Assembly: GCA_003445715.1 (NCBI GenBank)
Contig: DMCS01000069.1
Location: forward strand, 1-27,535
Length of the DNA stretch: 27,535 bases
Direction of reading: 5' to 3'
Source: Candidatus Mesolinea sp.
GTDB taxonomy: Bacteria; Chloroflexota; Anaerolineae; Anaerolineales; Anaerolineaceae
Made by a program: the position numbers and the translations under genes. Shown piece by piece: positions 22,441-27,535 of the stretch (the stretch's first letter is position 1; the number at the start of each line of letters is the position of its first letter). A model generated the notes under the pieces. The model was not told the DNA's origin. It did not search any database and saw nothing but the letters and a program-made list of their open reading frames with translations.

Positions 22441-23699
22441 GCACGTATCGTGAGCTTCTCACTATCCCCAACTCCCAGCTTGATGCGATCAACGCGGTAC
22501 TGCTCAGCCCACAGACTCGGGTAATCGACCAGTTCCTCGAAGTGGTTGCCCGCTATGGCACCCCTGAAGAGATTAACTGCAAGCATCGTGAATCCCGGCG
22601 CTACGAAGCGCTGTGTGAAAAGATCAAGCGCACAGCCCCTGGTCACTTGGATGACCTCAACTGGCTGATCGAGCAGCGCGATCGCAGGGCTTTTATTTCC
22701 ATTGCGGATTACCGCAAGAAGGTATTGGGTGAAGCATTTAAAGATACTTGCTTTAAGGATGACTGCGCCGTCACGTTGGAGGTTTCGGCGTTGCAATACT
22801 TCCCTTGGGTGCGGGTCATGATGGAACAAGCGATTGCTAATCAAACGCTCATTCCAGGGCGCTTTATATCGGTGCGTAAGATGAAGGAATCCGAGCTCGA
22901 TGGCGATCTGCCGGCGATTGTGGCAGCGATGGACATTATCGGCGCTTCGTTTGTAGAGACGCTGGACACCAAAGGCACCGATGGCTCCAACCCGCATTTA
23001 GGAGGGCCAGAGACCATCACCGGTTACTTTGGGGGGATTGGCGAGCCTAACCATTATGCGCTAAAGTGGCTGGATGAATTCCTGTATTACTATACTAATT
23101 ACGGCGTGCAGCATGTGCTCAATTTTAATGCCGGCACCATCCTGCTGGCTTTCATGCTCTACAAGTTAGGCGTGGATATCCAGTTTAAGATTTCAGTGTA
23201 CTTTGGGGCGGATAACCCCTACTCGGCACTGTGGATTATGACCATGGCTAAACTCTTCAGCCGTCCGGATGGCACTTCGCCCCTGATCGGGTTCAACTGG
23301 TCCAACTCCATTAATAATGAAACCATGGAGCTGACGGATGACTTCCGCAAGCAGCTGGGTTTTGAGCACGTTATCCGCTTCGAGCACCACATCACCGAGA
23401 CGCAAAAGGGCATCGTCATCCAGCCTTACAACCGGCGGGATGAACTGCTGGAGATCGCGGACCATGTGGCTAATATCGCTGCCAAGCACGAAGGCGGCGA
23501 CCTGGAGGTGGAGGCACAGCGGGCGCATCCTTCGGACATCCTGGATTACTTCCGGGATAAAGAGGAAGTCATTGCCAGCGGCGACTGGGAAGCGCTGCAG
23601 ATTAACTTTTTGGATAAGGTGGCTGCCTGCAACACAACTGCCCGTGCCCTCACTGAGAGAGGTTTGAGCTTTATTGCTGCGCGCAACTTGCATAAGTAG
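22437..23699 (+). CDS. Unrecognised 420-residue protein coupled to panB
   Basis: I do not recognise this family. The ATG overlaps the panB stop by four bases, with GAGGAGG just upstream, and a strong terminator follows. The cell therefore makes it together with PanB. It is soluble, with no signal peptide or membrane segment, and acidic to neutral. The central part looks most enzyme-like. It includes DTKGTDGSNPHLGGPETITG (177-196), GIGEPNHYALKWLDEF (200-215), a NFNAGT turn, VYFGADNPYSALW (254-266) and RFEHHIT (314-320). Alternating strand and helix suggest an alpha/beta barrel. There is no Rossmann GxGxxG, so it is not an obvious ketopantoate reductase. Confidence 0.85.
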   Translation: MSTYRELLTIPNSQLDAINAVLLSPQTRVIDQFLEVVARYGTPEEINCKHRESRRYEALCEKIKRTAPGHLDDLNWLIEQRDRRAFISIADYRKKVLGEAFKDTCFKDDCAVTLEVSALQYFPWVRVMMEQAIANQTLIPGRFISVRKMKESELDGDLPAIVAAMDIIGASFVETLDTKGTDGSNPHLGGPETITGYFGGIGEPNHYALKWLDEFLYYYTNYGVQHVLNFNAGTILLAFMLYKLGVDIQFKISVYFGADNPYSALWIMTMAKLFSRPDGTSPLIGFNWSNSINNETMELTDDFRKQLGFEHVIRFEHHITETQKGIVIQPYNRRDELLEIADHVANIAAKHEGGDLEVEAQRAHPSDILDYFRDKEEVIASGDWEALQINFLDKVAACNTTARALTERGLSFIAARNLHK

Positions 23700-23728
23700 A
23701 TACTCTTGCTAATAGCACGTTCCGTTGG

Positions 23729-23762
23729 AACCAACCTGCTTAAATGACAGGTTGGTTTTTTT
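23729..23762 (+). terminator. Strong rho-independent terminator of the panB operon
   Basis: AACCAACCTG (23729-23738) pairs perfectly with CAGGTTGGTT (23748-23757) and continues directly into a T-run to 23762. Confidence 0.93.
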
Positions 23763-23825
23763 AATTAGGTCCAACAAACTGAATTGTGAGGGGATAAAAA
23801 ATTTAGAAATTAGAGAGAGTTACTG

Positions 23826-23855
23826 TTGACAATGATTTAATTAGTGGGGTAGACT
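23826..23855 (+). promoter_or_regulatory. Promoter upstream of the decayed small membrane gene
   Basis: A consensus TTGACA (23826-23831), an 18-base spacer and TAGACT (23850-23855). It is the best -35 in the window and points to the small gene starting at 23926. Confidence 0.5.
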
Positions 23856-23925
23856 GAATTTATGGTCGGTTTATTGCTACCTATAAAAGGTAATCATTGT
23901 TTGCAGGTCTAATTGAAGGAGGAAT

Positions 23926-24222
23926 ATGGATAATGCATCAAATTTGACGGTGGACGAAATCAACCAAAACTCAAAAAATTGGCTTTTACGCAATGAGCCA
24001 AGGTTATTCATTCTAAGCTTGCTCGGTCAAATTTTAGGTTTGGCTCTAATTAGCTATGGTCTTTCGTTTTAATAAACAAACGATTTAAATTTTTGGCAAC
24101 GTTATGTGATTTTAGCTGTTTCTGCATTGATCATAGGGATTGCTACGACTCCTCGACCTGGACCCAATGATAAAAATCAGAAGGTTAAAGCTAACGCTCG
24201 CCTTTGCGGGGGTGCTGGCTAA
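23926..24222 (+). pseudogene. Small membrane protein gene interrupted by two in-frame stops
   Basis: A strong AAGGAGG (23916-23922) precedes an ATG at 23926. The first part encodes 48 residues, beginning MDNASNLTVDEINQ and ending in a hydrophobic segment, LFILSLLGQILGLALISYGL. Two consecutive stops, TAA TAA (24070-24075), follow. The same frame then stays open for another 48 codons with a second membrane-like segment (YVILAVSALIIGIATTP) and a charged tail, to TAA at 24220-24222. The even design suggests one two-segment protein of about 98 residues that has been broken. A functional 48-residue peptide cannot be excluded. Family not recognised. Confidence 0.5.
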
Positions 24223-24309
24223 ATTTGTATTTTCAACGATTATATATTAGGAAAACCCAAACATTAATGCTATACTAAAAACAGAAGATAGAAAAAGACT
24301 CAATAATGA

Positions 24310-24329
24310 ATCCTAGTCTCAAGAATTTA
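24310..24329. repeat. 20-base direct repeat, copy 2
   Basis: Identical to 9392-9411 (ATCCTAGTCTCAAGAATTTA). It lies between the decayed membrane gene and the restriction-modification pair. The rest of 24223-24455 is AT-rich with no gene seen. Confidence 0.7.
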
Positions 24330-24455
24330 GTGCAACGCATGAGGAGATAAAATCCGAACGATAAGAAATAAAACAGCCGCCTAAATATAGCATTAATTAA
24401 AGTACGGAAACTCACTTGTTTAAATATAACCTCTATATTGAAAGGAGTATAAGCA

Positions 24456-25181
24456 GTGCAACAACAACTCATAACCAAGAATAATGTCTTTTCAAATAAA
24501 CGCAATGTAGAACAGCCCGAATTTACAAGTATTGATGGGTTGTCGATAAATAGACGACAAAAAATGGATGGTTTGTCATTAATGAGGAAAATTGATGCAA
24601 ATTCAATCCCGCTTGTTTTTTTTGACCCACAATATCGCTCAATATTGGATAAGCAGAATTATGGAAATGAGGGTGAAAGTAGAGGAAAGAGACAATTAGA
24701 ATTACCCCAAATGACAGAAGATGTTATTGTCAGTTTCATTAAGGAAATTGAACGTATTTTAATACCTACAGGTCATTTAATGTTGTGGGTTGATAAATAT
24801 ATTCTTTGCTCTGGGTTTAGCAATTTTGTTGTTGGTACTCAGTTTGAAGTGGTGGATTTAATTACCTGGAATAAAAACCGCATGGGAATGGGTTATCGGA
24901 CACGCAGGTTTAGTGAATACTTAATTATTTTTCAAAAACCTCCAAAAATGGCAAAAGGTGTTTGGCAAATTCATGATATTCCAGATGTTTGGACAGAGAA
25001 AGTAGATAATGGCAATTACAATCATATACATGCCAAGCCAGTAGAACTTCAAAAAAGATTGATTGAAGCGGTTACAAATAATGGCGATATTGTTGTTGAC
25101 CCTGCTGCCGGAGGCTACTCGGTTATGAAATCTGCACTAAAAGCAGGCCGTCAGTTTTTAGGTTGTGATATTTTAGGATAA
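24456..25181 (+). CDS. Type II DNA methyltransferase (N4-cytosine or N6-adenine, beta class)
   Basis: 241 residues from a GTG start eight bases after AAAGGAG (24441-24447). Catalytic motif IV is DPQY (57-60), a variant of DPPY, in the N-terminal part. The AdoMet-binding motif I, VDPAAGGYS (214-222), comes near the C-terminus. This IV-to-I order defines the beta class. NHIHAKPVELQKRLIEA (189-205) is the usual helix before motif I. At 241 residues it is short, with a small target-recognition region, so the recognised site is probably simple. AT-rich codons suggest acquisition. The stop TAA is followed directly by the ATG of the endonuclease gene. Confidence 0.9.
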   Translation: MQQQLITKNNVFSNKRNVEQPEFTSIDGLSINRRQKMDGLSLMRKIDANSIPLVFFDPQYRSILDKQNYGNEGESRGKRQLELPQMTEDVIVSFIKEIERILIPTGHLMLWVDKYILCSGFSNFVVGTQFEVVDLITWNKNRMGMGYRTRRFSEYLIIFQKPPKMAKGVWQIHDIPDVWTEKVDNGNYNHIHAKPVELQKRLIEAVTNNGDIVVDPAAGGYSVMKSALKAGRQFLGCDILG

Positions 25182-25847
25182 ATGGCAAAAATAAGGGATG
25201 CAAAAGGTAGAAGGAAGAATCAATCTCCAAGCGGTTACTCTCGTTTGTTTGGTAATGTCGCGTTAGGAAATTTACTAAGCAAGGTTCACGCTGCAGTAAT
25301 TTCTTCTGGAAATGAACTGGAGAGATTGATCCTGGAACGCTGTCAAAGAATTAATGATTTTGACAATTTTGTTACAGATTTAGACAATAGGTCCCCCGGA
25401 ATTTTTGTTGCAACAAAAAGGCAAATTAAAAAATCGAAAAAAGTGGAAACAAGATTTGAGCCAGATCTATTAGCGTTTGATCTAGTACATCGTATATGCT
25501 ATGTTATAGAAGTTAAGGACGGGGATCAATTTGATACTAAAAAGTCTGAGGGGGAAAGAAATACACTTCATTCATTTACGTCTGATGTTGCTAGCGTATT
25601 ACCTTTTTCATTCAAAATATATATGTGTTCTTTCAATGCCCCGAGTAAGGAAGCCATTTATCATGGCTTAAAGCATAAATTTCCTTTAGATGAACTAATG
25701 ACCGGAAAAGAATTATGTGATTTACTTGGAATAGATTACGATGAAATACTTGATATTAGGAAGCAAGATCAAGAGGATAATATTGATTATTTTGTTGAAA
25801 GTCTTAAAAATATACCTGAAATTCTAAATAGATGGGGGCATAAATAA
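25182..25847 (+). CDS. Putative type II restriction endonuclease (PD-(D/E)xK fold)
   Basis: 221 residues. The nuclease core reads EPDLLAFD (93-100), then 14 residues later EVK (110-112): Asp95, Glu110 and Lys112 are the candidate PD-(D/E)xK residues. A preceding helix carries SSGNELERLI (41-50), as in several restriction enzymes. No helix-turn-helix or membrane segment is present. The ATG directly abuts the methyltransferase stop (TAAATG), so the pair is expressed together and should recognise the same site. Family assignment and recognition site cannot be given from sequence. AT-rich like its partner. Confidence 0.82.
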   Translation: MAKIRDAKGRRKNQSPSGYSRLFGNVALGNLLSKVHAAVISSGNELERLILERCQRINDFDNFVTDLDNRSPGIFVATKRQIKKSKKVETRFEPDLLAFDLVHRICYVIEVKDGDQFDTKKSEGERNTLHSFTSDVASVLPFSFKIYMCSFNAPSKEAIYHGLKHKFPLDELMTGKELCDLLGIDYDEILDIRKQDQEDNIDYFVESLKNIPEILNRWGHK

Positions 25848-26027
25848 CTTAGGTATGCAAGTAGTCTGAGTTTCTATTTCAAGTATCACCTCTAACCTCA
25901 TAACTGATGAACCAACCAACATCGCAGCACACTTCTTAATGGGTATATTTCTAGGCGATGCGCTATTTGAAAAGTGACTCAGATAGCTGATTTGACGAGA
26001 AGTAAAAATCCGATTAATATCATCCCA

Positions 26028-27362
26028 ATGGAAGACCCCTCCAAGAAAGAGAACAAATTCCAACGTTTCTGGAAGAATTTCACCAACGAAATCCGCTGGC
26101 TGCTGCCCGGAACAGGTTATAAGCGTTGGATTTTGCTGACCATCCTAGGCGCTATGCTGCTCGGGCTGGGCTTAGCGGTGATTGAACTGGACTATTACCA
26201 CACCATCACCAACCCAAAGATGGTGCCCATCCTCGCATTTCTCTCGCTGCGCTGGCTGGATCGTCCGGTACGTTTTGTTATTTTTGGGGGCATTGGCATC
26301 TTGCTGATTTTGGTGGGCATATGGGGAGCTAACCATGCCCTACTCAAACCATTCGAAAAGTCGGGCAAGCCGCTGCTGGATACGATTCACTCTTACCGCC
26401 GGCGGGAGCGCGGCATCAACGTAGTGGTGATTGGCGGCGGACATGGCCAGGCGACGCTGTTACGCGGTCTCAAGGAATTTACGCATAATATCACAGCAAT
26501 TGTTACCGTTGCGGATAGCGGCGGCTCCTCGGGGAATTTGCGCCGGGATTTTGGCGTCTTGCCGCCGGGAGATATTCGCAATTGCTTGGCTGCTCTAAGC
26601 AGTGACGAAGCTTTGCTCTCCCAAGTATTTCAGTACCGTTTTAAATCTGGCACTGGCTTGGAAGGTCACTCCTTAGGAAATCTGCTAATCACAGCGCTTG
26701 GAGAGATTACCGGTAGTTTCGAGGACGCCGTGATGGAATCTGGCAAAGTTTTGGCGATCTACGGGCAAGTGCTGCCATCCACGCTAACTAATGTGCAACT
26801 GGTGGGCGAGCTGGAAGACCCGGAGACGGGAGAGATTCGGCGGATTGTTGGCGAGTCCGAGCTGACCAATACGCCTGGGCGGATTCATCGGGTTTGGCTT
26901 GATCCAGCTAACACGCCTGCTTATCCTCCAGCAATCTCTGCCATCCTCAATGCTGACCTTATCCTCATTGGTCCGGGGAGCTTGTTTACTAGTCTGCTGC
27001 CAAATTTATTGGTAGGCGGCTTGGCTGATGCAATTCAATCTAGCCGTGCCGAAAAATACTTCATCTGCAACGTGGCGACCGAGCGCGGTGAAACCGAAGG
27101 CTTCAACGCCTCCGACCACCTCAAGGTTCTCGAACAGCACTTGGGGCGGGATTTGTTCGATTTGGTCATCTGCAACCGGAATTTCCGCGGTAAGTTGAGC
27201 GCTGATGTGGAATGGGTGGTGGCTGATATGGCGCTGCATGAGAATTACAAAGTGTACGAAGCCGATCTAATCGACGAGACCTACCCTTGGCGGCATGATT
27301 CACTGAAGTTAGCCAAAGCAATCCTCAATTTGTTTGAAGAACGCACCGGTCCACTGCTCTAA
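26028..27362 (+). CDS. YvcK/CofD-like family protein with membrane anchor
   Basis: 444 residues from the ATG at 26028. The frame is open upstream to a GTG at 25974, and no ribosome site separates the choices, so the start is uncertain. Two hydrophobic segments at about 34-54 and 83-101 precede the soluble domain. That domain has GGGHGQATLLRGL (136-148) and ADSGGSSGNLRRDFG (162-176), then PPGDIRN, the phosphate/UDP-sugar-binding core of the YvcK and CofD fold. YvcK of Bacillus binds UDP-GlcNAc and supports envelope synthesis on gluconeogenic carbon; classical YvcK lacks the membrane anchor. No rapZ or whiA homolog is adjacent within the window. Confidence 0.9.
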   Translation: MEDPSKKENKFQRFWKNFTNEIRWLLPGTGYKRWILLTILGAMLLGLGLAVIELDYYHTITNPKMVPILAFLSLRWLDRPVRFVIFGGIGILLILVGIWGANHALLKPFEKSGKPLLDTIHSYRRRERGINVVVIGGGHGQATLLRGLKEFTHNITAIVTVADSGGSSGNLRRDFGVLPPGDIRNCLAALSSDEALLSQVFQYRFKSGTGLEGHSLGNLLITALGEITGSFEDAVMESGKVLAIYGQVLPSTLTNVQLVGELEDPETGEIRRIVGESELTNTPGRIHRVWLDPANTPAYPPAISAILNADLILIGPGSLFTSLLPNLLVGGLADAIQSSRAEKYFICNVATERGETEGFNASDHLKVLEQHLGRDLFDLVICNRNFRGKLSADVEWVVADMALHENYKVYEADLIDETYPWRHDSLKLAKAILNLFEERTGPLL

Positions 27363-27480
27363 GGCCAGCATCCCAGAAGCGGTCATCAACCTAATTGTTT
27401 TCAGATTCCCTAAAAATATGCGGGGGTACCCTTAATATCTAAAAATCCACTCACCGTCTTTTCTATCATCCTCTAATGAT

Positions 27481-27535
27481 GAGGGTGTTGAAAAACATTG
27501 GTTAACCGATTTCATCCAAATTTTTCAAAGTTAAG
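27481..27535. repeat. Right copy of the terminal inverted repeat (probable IS end)
   Basis: Inverted copy of positions 2-56 with three mismatches. It begins GAGGGTGTTG after unrelated sequence and runs outward off the window. The gap 27363-27480 shows no gene. Confidence 0.75.

Noticed and set aside
22434..22997. Minus-strand open frame of 187 codons opposite the panB-coupled gene
   Set aside because: It mirrors the coding strand of a well-started gene, has no ribosome site and shows no domain.

Overview
The window is bacterial chromosomal DNA of medium G+C content with short intergenic gaps. The mix of genes suggests a member of Chloroflexota, probably class Anaerolineae. The hints are a membrane-anchored YvcK/CofD protein, a serpin lipoprotein, an acyl-ACP thioesterase, an SPL-type radical SAM protein and a DUF368 protein in one stretch, plus promoters with a recognisable TATAAT-like -10 box and little -35. 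This placement is an inference from gene content, not a measurement. Both ends carry the same 55-base sequence in inverted orientation (52/55 identical), so the window lies between two outward-facing copies of one repeat, probably insertion-sequence ends.

Layout. 0.1-4.9 kb: GH1 beta-glucosidase, DUF218 (YdcF/SanA-like) membrane protein, a serpin lipoprotein, and a convergent DegV lipid-binding protein. 5.0-5.4 kb: decayed tRNA-Val pieces, a modular palindromic repeat, and an intact tRNA-Val(CAC). 5.5-9.0 kb: a tight operon of PadR regulator, substrate-binding lipoprotein, FecCD permease and ATPase (siderophore, corrinoid or oxyanion-type importer). 9.1-9.4 kb: the C-terminal stump of an NAD(P)/FAD oxidoreductase. 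9.5-11.9 kb: small membrane protein, DUF368 polyprenyl-phosphate transporter candidate, nitroreductase. 12.2-14.0 kb: an AT-richer ABC-2 exporter pair, probably acquired. 14.0-15.5 kb: SPL radical SAM protein and acyl-ACP thioesterase, overlapping tail to tail. 15.6-15.8 kb: second copy of the modular repeat.

15.8-18.3 kb holds the most striking locus, a two-gene NAD-salvage operon. A nicotinate phosphoribosyltransferase carries an N-terminal macro (ADP-ribose-binding) domain in the same polypeptide. Its stop overlaps the start of a complete nicotinamidase. Together they encode nicotinamide -> nicotinate -> NaMN (first half of the Preiss-Handler pathway), with an ADP-ribose module attached. 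18.4-21.3 kb: cupin, ZIP metal transporter, HtrA-type protease. 21.5-23.7 kb: panB translationally coupled to an unrecognised 420-residue protein, closed by a strong terminator. 23.8-25.9 kb: an AT-rich accessory patch with a decayed small membrane-protein gene and a type II restriction-modification pair. 26.0-27.4 kb: the YvcK/CofD-like gene.

The candidates for something little described are the macro-NAPRT fusion with its nicotinamidase, the panB-coupled protein of unknown function, and the modular GTTCTTGC...GGCGAGAAC repeat present twice. No CRISPR array, prophage or complete insertion sequence is visible.
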